From Adiantum capillus-veneris (lineage: Eukaryota > Streptophyta > Polypodiopsida > Polypodiales > Pteridaceae): a stretch of DNA of 64,000 nt. How positions within the stretch are numbered: position 1 is the first letter of the stretch; every line of letters starts with the position of its first letter. Where the stretch lies: assembly GCA_014529385.2 (NCBI GenBank), contig CM043950.1, positions 69,932,935 to 69,996,934 on the forward strand, written 5' to 3'. The notes beneath the pieces were generated by a model. That model was not told the DNA's origin. It saw only the letters and a list, made by a program, of their open reading frames with translations, and ran no database searches. Shown piece after piece: positions 20,871 through 33,623 of this stretch. Made by a program: the position numbers and the translations under genes.

Positions 20871-23347
20871 TAAAAAACATAATCATTGCGACTAGCATAA
20901 ACCTTTTATGGAAGAGCAGTAAGCTCATTATGAGATGAGAAAAAATATTTTATGTTCAATCTAGTAAGTCATCCAAAGATAGTGTCCAAGATTACACCAA
21001 TTGCATCATCCTTCAAGCCAATGAGATAGTTTTCCAATATGTAAAGGTCTAATATGGAAATTTTGTTTTTCCATTTCCTTTAAGAGTGTCTATAACATTT
21101 CTCAAGCATGGTAGACCAGTAGAAAGGTTCAACATGGCACATGATTTTGTCCTTTATTTTCCTTGTTACAATACAGATGAACCTCTAATCTAAAAAATAT
21201 CATATTGATCATAGGCATAAACCTTTATGAGGAAGAAATATGAGGTTGTTGTGATAAGGCAAAGCAATATGAGTTCAGTACAGTTGTCAGACTAAAATAG
21301 CAAGTAACCTCATCATTCAAGATAATGAGACATTTTGCAATGATTGTTTCCTCCTGTATCATTGCTTGAGCATGGTAGACCTCTTCTATTTCCATGTTAT
21401 CATGATGGTCAAACAAGGATCATAAGCAAATACCAAACCATTCCAAGACCATTGAATATTTGCAGTAAGACCTAATATGACTTTAATGACCAAAAAGGTC
21501 CCACAATCTCTCTTTTTTTCACCAAATGTTGGAATTAATTAGACGGATGTACGTAGAGTCCTCTGGACTCTATGGGATGGAAGAAGGAGATCCCACAATG
21601 TATGACAATTGTCTCACAATCTCTCCAATGCATTTTCCATTTGAAACAAGGAGTTGTTTCTAATGATATAGGCAAAACCTGATGTTGAATGAGTTCAATG
21701 CTTCTTTGCCCTTGTACCCGTCTTCTAAAACGTAATATAAGTCATAAGCAAGTTTTAAGACTAGCTTGTGGAAGAATGTATTAGGGTATTTTTGATAGCA
21801 ACCTTACAAATTTTGGTGAAATTTCCCATCATTTTCAAGAAATCAACTACCAAATATGGTAAAAACTACACACATAGCACAAATCTTATCGGAAAATATT
21901 TCCAAGAAGGCACTTTGGCATGAGAGAACTTGCCCGCTTCCATTGGGGCTAAGATTGCAATGCCTTGAACTAATCCTTGGCAAAGTCTTATTTTCTTGAG
22001 GACACAAACTATTAGAGTTTTTGATTGCAAACGATTGCCATAAGCATAATCTCAAGAAGATAACATTGTAAATAAAGTTTATTGGAGGTGTTTGTATTTA
22101 TTGGCAATATAAAACATAGTAAACAATCAATAATCAAAATTCAAGAAAGTGGGCACTACCTTATGAATAAGCTAGATAGAATTCGTTGCAACAATAGTTT
22201 AGCTTTTGTCATGCATATGAATAGCTAATTAGGTTTGCCTAATGGATACCATTTTCTATGCTTCATTTTGGGCGGTCGAAGGTAGGATTATGTGGAGGGG
22301 GTAAATTTTTGGATTGCATAAGGCATTACTAAAAGGTGGCATTTTGGGCACAATTATGGACCATTGGATAAAGCCTACTTACGAGTGCCACATGGCAACA
22401 AGCTTTCTTTTTTACTATTTCTTATAAGATCTTGTGAGAGGGTGTTGACATTTGTGTACCTCTCTCTTTAAAGAGGAACATAGGCTGCTCACACATAATC
22501 TTTCCTATCTTGTTTCACCTTTTTTTTCTCAATTTGTTACAATGCTTTCAAGTGTTTTTCAATCATTATTTTTTATGTTTTTGCAATATTTTGTAATCTA
22601 GATAGTTCATTGGTACACTTTTTTTCAAAGAACATATTATTTTATTGTGATAAAACATATTTTAAAATAGTAGTGTCACTTTCTTTTCTTTCTTTCACAA
22701 AGAAGCCTCTCATTATTAAATTCCTCTCAATAACCAAGGATTTCATTAACATGATCACAAACACAAGAACATGTTAATAATGTTTGAATAATCACTTTTT
22801 AAACCACATGATCATGCTAGTGTAACCTTTCTATCTACCTACAAAACCACCCAAACTTATAGTTCCAATGGGCTTTTCCATATCTTGGCAGGTCCATTGG
22901 GGGGGTTAGTGCCATATCTCTACAGACCCTCCATGAAAAAATAAAAGCCTAATGGGCTTTTGGTGGGTTATTAGGTCACCATTCATCAGCTTAAATGTGA
23001 TCACACAAAGTGTAATTATGTGAATATAATAATAACACATGATAATCACACAAAAATTCACATGATCATGTGATTTATGTACTCCATAGTGCGCTTTCAT
23101 CTTGTTTTAGTTCTAATTTCCATCCAAATTGATGATGAACTTTGGATGTGAATTGAAAAAACTAATCATTAATGATGTGAATTAAATCTTTTTCTAGCTT
23201 CTCTAAAAGAAACATCATGGGATTATAAGCATTCACTTGGAAATTGTCATTCTTTCACTTCAGATTGTGAAGATATTATTTGAAATTTCCATCATCTTTT
23301 TCATTCTTTCATTTCACATTGTGGAGACATTATGGATTTGCTATCAC
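20871..23347. other. Long AT-rich intergenic stretch
   Basis: No gene is supported; open frames are short and motif-free. Two blocks, about 20880-21180 and 21190-21420, look like an old direct duplication (shared ATAGGCATAAACCTTT-like and GAGCATGGTAGACC words). A perfect 8-bp hairpin (TAGAGTCC / GGACTCTA) lies at 21554-21572. A direct pair of CATTCTTTCA...TTCA(C/G)ATTGTG segments lies at about 23250 and 23300. Confidence 0.5.
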
Positions 23348-23380
23348 TCAGTATCAGTATCAGTATCAGTATCAGTATCA
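23348..23380. repeat. (TCAGTA)5 microsatellite
   Basis: Five uninterrupted hexamer units of TCAGTA. Confidence 0.95.
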
Positions 23381-23665
23381 TTTCACATTTCATCTGAATT
23401 TGTTTGATTGATTTAATTTGTATGAAATTTAGAATTCCTAAACTTTCTTTAATACTCTCTCATTTTTTATGAGGCTTCTTGTGCATGTACATGCACGTTG
23501 AGAGATTTACAAATATATTTTATATTTTGACATATCATTCTTCAAGTTGATTTAATGTTTGAACATATGATTATTTTTTAAAAAAGTTATATCTCGCGTT
23601 TTAATTAAAATTGAAGGCAAACCATCTTGATTTTTGACTATTTTATTGAAGTAAAAAATGCTTTT

Positions 23666-23701
<36 letters not shown>

Positions 23702-24120
23702 GTGTGGGTTGTTGATGCCTATGGCTTGAATTTGAAAGGGAAAGCTTAAATGCTAGTTGTCCTATTTTTGAACAGCAAAAGCAACTTCTCCTTCTCTAAG
23801 TAACAAACCAGTAAGATCGTCCCTTGCAATGTCCTCTATTTTCCCTTGCAAAGACAATTTGATGCATTAAAAAAATTAGCAATATCGCAAAAATATAAAA
23901 TCTAGCAATTTTAGGGTTTTTGCACTAATTTTCTTCAAGCTTTATGGATTCTTTATAGGTGTAGATTAACATCACAGGTAAATACCAAAGCTTAATGATT
24001 TGGCCATGCAAAGCTTAGGTTTTTCATAAGCTTCAATTGATCAAGGTTTAAACCTTTAGGTTTCTTTTGCACATGTATCCTTGTGTTTGCATGGGCACAT
24101 GGATCTTTCAGACATATTTA
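23381..24120. other. Intergenic stretch with a (GT)n run
   Basis: (GT)n runs from 23672 to about 23710. The rest is AT-rich without a recognisable gene. Confidence 0.6.
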
Positions 24121-24210
24121 GATCTCAAATGCATTCAAGCTTTGCCTACTAGTATGTGTGTCCATGATCTCAAATGCATTCAAGCTTTGCCTACTAGTAT
24201 GTGTGTCCAT
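24121..24210. repeat. Exact 45-bp tandem duplication
   Basis: The unit starting GATCTCAAATGCATTC at 24121 repeats exactly at 24166. Because 45 is divisible by three, the overlapping open frames show a duplicated 15-residue block, which is not evidence of coding. Confidence 0.95.
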
Positions 24211-25106
24211 GTATTGTTGGGAGAAGATGAAGAAGAAGGAAATTTTTAATGTTGTAGGAACAATCCGAAAGACCTCATAAAAATTGAAGTGTGTATGTGA
24301 GTGTTGTGTTGCACGTAAAAATCTATGAATGCAGGCGTTGAGAAGCAAGAAACACAGGAATTTTGGAAGCTTTCTCTCTAAGTTTTTTCGAGCTCGAATA
24401 CTCAAAAAGCATGCAACATTAAAAGGTCCATTGCAAAGAAGAACTATATAAAGTTCTGAAGTTGGCCCATCCAAGAGTAAATCTAATGAGCTCTATCTAG
24501 CCTTTCACTTCGAAGAATCAAAAGGAGCAGGTTTACTATCTTGAAGTAGAACTGCACCAATTACCTATCACTAGCATGTGTTTCCAACACATAGGTTTAG
24601 TTAGGATTAACTAGTGAGCAATAGCCATAACCCTCCTTAAAAACCTCATGTGGTAAATTAACATGATTTAAGGTAAGCTGCCAACAAGGTTTGATTCATA
24701 TTTACTGATTGTCTAATGTTCCCCTAAGGTCGATGAAGGAAGGAATGCCAATGCTCTTTTCCTCTAATGAGCATCCCTATGTTTTCAAGATGTATAGGAA
24801 TGGTTGCAGGGAATGCCTCAGCATGACTCCTAGGCTAATGATAATTGGCCCTTGCTCCAAGGTCCAACATGGAGGGGACATAGACACCACTCATGCATAC
24901 CACTCTTCCTCCCAAAGTCCCACGTTGGTAAGGTGCTTGAATAGTGTTTTCAAGCGTTGATAGAGTCAAGTACCATGAGAGGCATGAAATCCTAGATGGA
25001 CGCAAGTGGGTGTCTCTAATTGTTGAAGTTCTACATGGATGGGAGGATGATAACCTCTGTTCTTCTTAAGTGTATTGAATATAAGTGTGAATCAAATATA
25101 GACTCT
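24211..25106. other. Intergenic stretch with one SINE-like fragment
   Basis: At 24240-24290 the words TTGTAGGAACAATCC and AAGACCTCATAA match the SINE family described at 25261-25605. A plus-strand open frame (24709-24960) has no motif. Nothing else is supported. Confidence 0.45.
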
Positions 25107-25605
<499 letters not shown>

Positions 25606-25636
<31 letters not shown>

Positions 25637-25950
25637 TAGATAGAGAGAGAGAGAGGGGGGGGTCATGACTCATCATCTCCCAATCGGCCTGAGCTGGCCG
25701 TGTCTGGTGCCCTCTCAGCCCGTCTCTAGCTGCCCATTGGGCCTCTTTCCCCCTTTGCATGTACAAGTCTGTCTTCTTATTACAACCTTCTCAATCATAA
25801 GACGCAACCCTTTTCCCCCCATGTCTGTCTGTCTGGCCCCCACACACACGTAGTCCGCCTCACTCACATGTGCAGTACTGTTGAATTACTCTTTCTTTAA
25901 TATATTTACGTTTCTCTATCTGCAGATTCTGCACAGACCCTTCTCATTGA

Positions 25951-25992
<42 letters not shown>

Positions 25993-27115
25993 CACCGCAC
26001 CAGCTCCTATTTCAAAGTTTCTTTTTGAGCCAACTCAATCTCCATAGCATCGCCTTGCCCCGATACTGCAGAGCAAGCTCTTCTGTAGATCATTCAATTC
26101 ATGCATATCCTCACGATTCAAGAATTTCCTTTACTTCGCCCACTTTCATTCTGGCCATTCTTACAGCATATTTGCTCTCCTCAATTGGGCAAAATTCACT
26201 CATTTACAGCATTGCTCATCCATTAGTATGTCACTACTCTCTTGAATTGGGTAAAATTCACTCATTATCTTAGCATTACTCTCTTCAATTGGGCAAAATT
26301 CGTTCTTCACACCAACTTTTGCTCCTTGTTTCTATAATTTGTTATGTTTTCCCCAACCAATAGGGATTGGCACTTAACAGAGTTTCATGCATTTGATGAG
26401 CAAATGTGTGCGGAATAGACACTTAATAGCTCATTATTCTCTTCTTCTGTACGTGATCCTTCAATGCACACATAATTGTATGCATTTGCACTATTTTGAA
26501 AAGGTGGGTTGATGTTGCTCTTGCCTTTTATATAATGAGCTCAAAGTAATAAATTACTTGGGTCTATGTATAAATTTTCGCTTCTCTGTGTAGCCTATTA
26601 AATAGACAAGACCACCCCAACAGGCTTTTCTTTCTTTCAGTTACAAAACTAGAAGAACTCATTTTCAATTATATGAATTAGAGAAACCAACCTTCAAAAC
26701 ACAAAGGGAGGCCGGGGAGAAACCCACTTTCATGTGCTTTCATTGAACCCAACAAGCACCATCATCACCCATTCCCAAGCTTAAACATTCCCCCACAAAA
26801 GTCAGATTTTATGGCTAAAACGTAACTCATGATTGCAAAACCCACCTTTTCTGTTGACTATGCCTGAAGCACTAATAAATGCTACTATTGCATTGCTTGT
26901 AAAAGCAACACTTCTTCTTTCATTAATCTTAGAAGATAATTTGAATGAGATGTGGAGGCCCATCCAATAGGTATGTTGTAATTGTATGCTTGCAATACTT
27001 CAGTATTTATGATGCAATTAGCAGGATATGGAAATTGGGCTTTTGCATCATGAGTTGCACGCAATGTGAATAGGACGCACCAATCAAGGAGACAATTCAA
27101 GAACTCAATTCAACA
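25606..27115 (+). promoter_or_regulatory. Upstream region of the SOSEKI gene
   Basis: This 1.5-kb stretch precedes the SOSEKI ATG. It has (GT)n(GA)n at 25604-25662, a (CT)n tract at 25955-25988, three spaced copies of TCAATTGGGCAAAATTC (26176-26308), and a TATA-like TTTTATATAAT at about 26527. CT-rich tracts are common near plant transcription starts, but no start can be fixed here. No other gene is supported in it. Confidence 0.4.
26176..26308. repeat. Three spaced copies of an ATTGGGCAAAATTC element
   Basis: Copies at about 26176-26204, 26237-26266 and 26278-26308 share CTC(T)TCAATTGGG(C/T)AAAATTC(A/G). They lie 0.8 to 0.9 kb upstream of the SOSEKI ATG and could be remnant repeats or a regulatory cluster. 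Confidence 0.7.
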
Positions 27116-30100
27116 ATGGACTCCAAGCCCCCTCTCCAAGCCAAGTCTGTGAGAAGGAAGGTCCATGTGGTGTACTACCTGAGCAGAGGAGGGGGCCAAA
27201 TGGACCACCCCCACTTGCTGGAGGGGTACCTCTCGGCTGCCCAAGACGGTCTTCGTTTAAGAGGTAATCACACCAAAGCTTACAGTTCTCAATTAAGCAA
27301 CTGAATATGGTCTTTGCTTCCATTGCTATAAAATATGGCACTCTAAACATATCTGAACCCATTTTCCAAGCAAATAAGGAAATGGCACTAGTTCATCAGC
27401 CTATTGATTCCTTGGAGTTTCAGTCATAGGTACCTCTTACAGCAGGCACTACTAGGGGAGAGCAAGATAGTGAGTCTCCTTGGTTAGTTTAGGAGTTTGA
27501 TTAGTCAGTAGGTTTTGCTTCACCGGTAGATGTCCCATTATCCATGTCTTTGCCTGCTCACTTCTTTGCATGTGGTCCATGGATATATGCAAAGACATCT
27601 TTGAGGGGTGGGCCACTATGTGTCAATATGTACTTCTTGTAGAGAACATTTTGATGTCGTAGGAATTGCTAAGAGATCAATTTGATCTATATGGCGAGTC
27701 TTGAACCGAGATCGTACAAAAAAGGCGAGCAATTTCCTTTTCTACATTAACACTGACAATTTTTTGTCGAAGCTTTGATTAAATCACTCCTCTAAGTGGC
27801 CACGATCATGGATGCCCACCAGTTAATTTCTTGAAAAATGCCTGTACATGTGCACAGTTTCGTAGTTTTTTCGTCCTACTCTCAGAATCCCATTATCTCA
27901 CTTCATGATTTGTTTTCAGACTTCAAGAGGTGGCTGTCTATTCTGAGGGGAAAATCTATGCCCACCTCCTTTGCCTGGTCTTATAAAAGGTATAATTCAT
28001 GTGTAGCTACCATTTCCACTTTGCTTCTTCTGCATGAAAGCTTTTCTGATGGCTAGTCATTTTTCCATTTCCAGGACTTACAAGAATGGGTTTATTTGGC
28101 ACGATTTGGGAGAAAATGATTTAATTCAGCCACTATCAAAGAATGAGTATGTCTTGATGGGATCAGAAATAAAAGAGCAAGGAGGCAGTATAGGTAAGTC
28201 CAAAGCTCCATACCTGTAGCTCACCTCCTGTGCTTACATGCAAAATTTATCATTGAATCATGCTGCATTTGCATGCTCGCCCCATGAAAGGGATCTTTTG
28301 CAATGTACATATTTTAGGCATGAGAGCTCTGTATGCAATTGATTTAGACAGCTCTTGTAAGTGCATGGCGAGCAGAGACAGCGATTTTTGTTTTAAAAAC
28401 TAGCCATCAGTGCGGGGAAGGTAATATAGTAGAGAGAAACTTATACATATCCATGTGTTTACAACTGCACATTGCTGTACATTAAACCCTCAAACAACTG
28501 TGGGAACAACCTCCCGGGAGGATATGCCCATTGAGAACGCAGCCTGTGAGCCTCAAAACCTCAATCTTGGGGTTACATCACTAGGGCCCAACCAGCTGAG
28601 CTATGCTTCTTAGGTGACAGCGACTTCATAAGCATAATGATTTTATGAGGATTAACTGTTGATGGCAGAGCTAGGGGTACAAAATTTCCATTTCACGTTA
28701 ATAGCTGCGCACCTTTCTCCTTATTCAGTTCGATATGTGTGCAACCATTTAAGATATAGGACAAATTTTGCGATCATGAGTTGCACCCCTGTCAGAGTCT
28801 CTCAATGACCACCTCACCTTAACACCACCATTTTATTATCACACAATCTGAGCACATTAACTTTTTGTACTCTTAACAAGCTCTGCATGACCGATGTTTG
28901 ATGCACCAGGTTGCTCAGCTGCGTTAAGGAAACTATTTCTCTAATTTCTCAGTTAAACAAATCCCCATCCATGTCACCTCTGCACGCACATGGCATTTGT
29001 GACTATATGCGTGCATATACAACTCATGTTGGGCACACACGGTTTACATATAAAATGCTTTGCATGCACACATTCAGTAATACATACACCTACACAGGTC
29101 CTTTGCTGCATGCCATTCTTCAGAATTACTAAAAGAAGTTGAGCACACTCAGAGAATCTGTCCCTTCTTTTCAGCAAAATGTAAATGCGGTGGCATCCAG
29201 CAACAGGCAGAGACAAAAGTAGTCACTGAACTGGGTGATATTCAAGAAGAGCTCTTGAACAAACCAGTATTGAGGAGCCCCAAAGTAGTCACAAAGAGCA
29301 GCTCATATAATACTGAGGATCACAGTGTCGAAGGCCCCATCATTAATAGCCCTGCATGTTCAGCAATGATCGCCTCAGAAAACAAGTTTCATGATAGTGG
29401 CGCTAGGATTACAGACAAAAGTAGTCTGTATAGAGGTGGGGCCTCAAGCAGAAGCTTTAATGATCTGACGGCCCAAAGATTGCTAGAAGAGGTCAAACGG
29501 TCCAACAATTATCATGACTCTAAGCCTCTTGTAACAATGAAAAGCTTCAACGGTATGAGTCATGGGCCAAATGCACGAGTGTCGGTCAGAGATTGCGAGA
29601 TTATAGCCGAGGAGGATTATATCAGGGATGGCTTCGATGCCAATGAGCACCACAAGGATGGCATTAGCGACGGTCCTGACGAAGATGACTTGAATGGCAC
29701 TTATATTGTCGACGCCGCCACTCAAACCGGAGATAGCACAAGATGTTCTACAGAGGATCATCAGGAAGGCACCAATTCCACTGGCTATAATAACATGGTA
29801 GAACTTGTCAATAGCCCTGGTGGATCTGCAAAACTTAGCGCCGTTCGAAGAGTAAGCTCTGCCCGCTTCAACACCCACAGTCTTGTTGCTAAAGGAAACT
29901 TGCCTATGCATTTTTCGCAAGAATTCTCTAAAGTTCCTGATGTCGAAAAATCCATTATGATGAACCAATTGTCTGATGGTGGAGAAACTGAGAATGTCGG
30001 GCTTGTCTCCTCATCAAATCATACATCCCTGCACAACCACATGGGAAGCCCTGGTGCATCATCTTCATGCTCGGCAATGTCCATGAGATCAAGCACACGA

Positions 30101-30871
30101 TTTTCTCGCCAAGATGGCAACCGCATGCCATTGCCTGCAACACCAAGGACTACTAAGAAGTACGGTGTTAAGCCTGACGATCATCATCATCATCATCATC
30201 ATCGTCATGATCACAGTAAAGAGACATCTACGACACAGTACTCAAGTAACCCAAGCACGATGACAAGCTCATCAGCTCCCCATAATCTTTTGAAGCAGCT
30301 CCTCACATGTGGAAATGCAGATGTGGTATCAGACAAAAAGCCCAACAATACGGCCGAGAATGTGATGGTAATAAGCAACAATGCCTTGTCAGGGCTGCAG
30401 ACACCATCGAGGCCAGGAGCAAACACAATGCCCCCATATCAGGAGGGCGACAAGTCAAAGTGGGTAGCATGCAAGCAAGGGGGGCTGATGAAGAGGATGA
30501 GCAGCGCTGCAAGCTCTGACAACAGATCAGTGATAAGCGCGACGGCGTCGGAGCAGGGGTCACTGAGGGATGCAATGGAGATGATAAGCAGCCCGGAGTC
30601 TGTGTGTACAGCAAGCCATCGCCATCTCAAGAGAGATATGATAAGAGCCCATTCTCTTTCGACCTCATCTGCTGCTGCCGCGCTTCGTTCCCAAAACGCC
30701 CATATTTCTGCTAAGGATTATGCACCCACCCCTCCTCCTTCGCAAAGAAAGATTCATCATCAGCACTCTTCCGCTACCGTTGGCAATACGTCCCCTGGTA
30801 TGCTCAGCGTTGCCTCCTCCACTTCCCGAAGGTCCTTTCTCCTCACTAATTCTTGCATTCTTGTGGTATGA
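27116..30871 (+). CDS. SOK: SOSEKI-family (DUF966) polarity protein, four coding exons, 677 aa
   Basis: Coding exons are 27116-27263, 27920-27989, 28075-28193 and 29175-30871. All three introns have GT...AG ends and the phases (1, 2, 1) join without a break to 677 codons plus TGA. Exons 1-3 encode the SOSEKI N-terminal domain: [40 protein letters not shown] and [20 protein letters not shown], then [10 protein letters not shown]. In known SOSEKIs this domain is DIX-like, polymerises head to tail and marks cell corners or edges. Exon 4 opens with a CKCGG motif and carries LLKQLLTCG (about residues 484-492), like the LLMQLISCG motif of the family, in a long low-complexity Ser/His-rich tail with a His run near 30181-30208. 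The tail is longer than in most angiosperm copies. The ATG at 27116 is the only in-frame start near the domain. The large antisense frame at 29483-29968 is a shadow. Confidence 0.95.
27640..27725 (-). mobile_element. SINE fragment in SOSEKI intron 1
   Basis: The minus strand contains GATCTCGGTTCAAGACTCG, a B-box-like block, followed by GATCTCTTAGCAATTCC and TACGACATCAAAATGTT. These match in order the family at 25261-25605. It lies within the intron (27264-27919). Confidence 0.5.
28500..28617 (-). mobile_element. tRNA-derived SINE in SOSEKI intron 3
   Basis: The minus strand reads TAGCTCAGCTGGTTGGGCCC (a near-canonical tRNA A-box), then about 35 bases later GGTTTTGAGGCTCACAGG, which fits a decayed B-box. 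It lies inside intron 3 (28194-29174). The sequence differs from the 25-kb SINE family, so it is a second family or a decayed tRNA gene copy. Confidence 0.6.
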
Positions 30872-30931
30872 AAACTGAAAATGTGTGTTAATCATAGTTG
30901 TATGTCACTACATATACACGCATACATTCAT

Positions 30932-31015
30932 GCAACCATATAGAATACATATATGTATATATATATGTATACATTCAGGCAACCATATAGAATACATATA
31001 TGTATACATATATAT

Positions 31016-31062
<47 letters not shown>

Positions 31063-31250
31063 CATTTATATATATATATATATAAATGGTTTGTTCCATG
31101 TGGATACGCACCTATGTATCTACATACATACATATGCATGTCAATGGTTTGCTACAGCACATGCACGCATGTATATCTATATACATACATATGCATATGA
31201 ATGGTTTGTTGTATGTGGATGCACACACTTGCATGTTTGGATGGTCTAAT
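30932..31250. repeat. AT-rich tandem repeats downstream of SOSEKI
   Basis: A 47-bp direct repeat (GCAACCATATAGAATACATA at 30932 and 30979) is followed by (TTTA)n at 31014-31061, (TA)n at 31068-31085 and a 57-58-bp degenerate triplication starting AATGGTTTG at 31085, 31143 and 31200. It begins 60 bp after the stop codon, so the 3' UTR probably enters or ends in it. Confidence 0.85.
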
Positions 31251-32956
31251 AATGAGACCACATTATGAATGTTGTCCTAGAGAGGGTACACGCAAAAAAA
31301 AATATGTTGTGTAATAAATCATGCATGTCAATATGCGTTGGGCAAGGGCCTTTGGATCAATTTTCAAAAGAACAACCTTTATGTATGTTTTGCTAGCTAA
31401 AATTCTAAAATCCGAGCTGTATTTCAAGCTTATCTTTGAAAAAGCTATCAAAAGTTTACATTTCACAAATTCTAGTGCAAAAACAAACAAATCCTTCATA
31501 GAAAAAGAGTGCATATTAAGTCTTGAGTGTGCATGAGCAGAAGCAAGTTGACGTACATAGCAACAAATTGGAGTTACTCCAAAATACCTAAAAATAGTAT
31601 AGGGGAGGGATTGATTTGATCCTACAGAATGGGTTTATTTAAATAGGATGTTCACAAATTCAATAGAAGAGAATGGAATTTGTTCATGTAAAAGTTCATG
31701 GAGGGTTGTATATAGCTCTTTGGGCACACGTGGCACTTAAAATTGATTCCCCAACAAACTTGCTTGTGATACACAAGAGTTGTGTTGAATCAGTTGCATT
31801 CACTGCTTTGTTATGCATACACTCTCATGGTTATACATGTTTGATGTCTTGGGGTGCTTACAATGATAATCTAGCTTGTATTGATAGCAACACCCAATAA
31901 AATATTCTTCTCTTCCTTAAGATTATGCAATGGCATGCGGAGCTTGTGCAAATGCATCGTTTCTATCATTTGTTTCACAGTTGTCACACGCATGCAAACA
32001 AACACTCACACTTGCACTTTAAGCTTGTATGTATGATATTTTATCATGCAATTTTTGAAATGAATCTTAAGAAGAGTCCACTAGGGGATAATGATGCAAG
32101 CACTCATGACTACTTAACAAGTAGGGACTGGTTGTTTAGAATCAGGTTAACCAGCCATGCTACTCCCAGATTTGAGATGTGTAGCTCCCTCATAGACCAT
32201 AATAAAGGTACTTTAAGGGTGCCCTATAGGAAAGTAAGGCAAAGGATCCACCATGGAACTAAATATTCCCACTAGAAAAGTTGAGGGTTGCTTCAACCAC
32301 CCCCTACTTGAAAGAAACGCTCTTTCAACATGCAATAGAAGGTTAACAAGTAAAAAAAAATTGTGTATACCAACAGTGTGAGCAATGTCAACAGTGTTTG
32401 TATTGGGGATACGAACACACATGCAAACATAGAAAGGGTCCTCTTCATTGAAGAGGGCTCTTTTCCTAAATGTTGCTTTAGTGGTCTATGTGGGAGCCGT
32501 CTAAGGCCTCTCGTGTGGTCTTAAGCCCCCTTTTGATCTTTCACTACATTTACTTTAGGCTATTGTGATCAAGTGAGTTCCATATTCTTAGATATTCCAT
32601 AGTGTGGTGTTGATGAACACATAAACTCCTAGAGCTCCCCTTGCATAACGAGGATGCATCCTTAAATTTTCAAGAAAGCATCCTTAATCTACCAATTTGA
32701 AAGATGGAACTCATGAAATAGTTGATCATGGAATTCATTTGAATATACACTAATAGCAACTAAAACTGCATGCTCTCATATAAGTATGGAAGAAAAAATG
32801 CTTTTGAATTCACAATATTCATAATTTCATCATGTCTCTTGTCGTTTTATCAGATACTCCCACATTAAAATCGTTGCTTAGATTAACATAAACAAAAACG
32901 TTGCTTGTAAAATAAGCATCTCCTTTCACTCATCGGTGTAGTTGACTGTATTGCAG
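31251..32956. other. Intergenic stretch, no feature seen
   Basis: About 1.7 kb with short, overlapping open frames and no recognisable motif. An exon of the candidate gene at 32957 could hide here, but nothing supports one. Confidence 0.45.
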
Positions 32957-33623
32957 AAGCTCAATCAGAGAAAATGAAGTGAACATCATTGGTGGAGGTG
33001 ATGTGGAGGAAGGCTTCCATGAAGCATTGCAAAGCCATCATATTGGGATGAGAGTGAGCTCCAAGTCAAGAGCTAGTAAGGGCAATAAGAATACTCTTTT
33101 AATAAATGACATCCTTGATAGAAAAGAGTCACCTCAAGATATGAGAGATTTGGATGAGGATACAATCAATACCAAGAGAGGGAGACCAAAGACTCAACCA
33201 ACTTCAGTGAGTGAGTTACACAAGCTCATTTGCAATCCCGGTGGCACTCCCACATGCGGAAACCACAACAAAGTGACAACCACAAACTTTGTAGCTTCTA
33301 CTGAGCAAAATGGCCACAAAAATTGTCAACAAACCCACATTCACCGCACAAGGGAGGTATACACTCCTCAACATGCCAAATCTCGTAATGCACTCATAGC
33401 TACTCATGGCACTTCAAGGACTCCCACTAGATCAAGCAACTTGAACTCTCCAAGCATTGCTTACTTATCAAAAAGCCTAAACTCTCCTTCGTCTTTGTTT
33501 TTAGAGGCACAAGCTATAACTACACCCTCCTCTCATCATGGAAGCTCTTGGAAGGAGCTTCTTTGGTCCCCTCGCAATGGCTCTTCTCAAAAGGAGAAAG
33601 AAAAGCGACACATGAAGCCTTAG
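32957..33623 (+). CDS. Unrecognised open frame, possible last exon
   Basis: A frame is open from the TGA at 32943 to TAG at 33621-33623. A good acceptor (GTATTGCAG) ends at 32956, so it could be a 3' exon of 222 codons; no ATG starts it. The product is Ser/Thr/Asn-rich and hydrophilic, with the short basic motif KRGRPKTQP, which resembles an AT-hook core (RGRP). No other domain is visible and no upstream exon was found. It could be a nuclear protein fragment, a decayed element ORF or chance. Confidence 0.3.

Noticed and set aside
29483-29968. 161-codon antisense frame over SOSEKI exon 4
   Set aside because: No motif; it is the mirror of the real coding frame, which has intact splice phases and family motifs.
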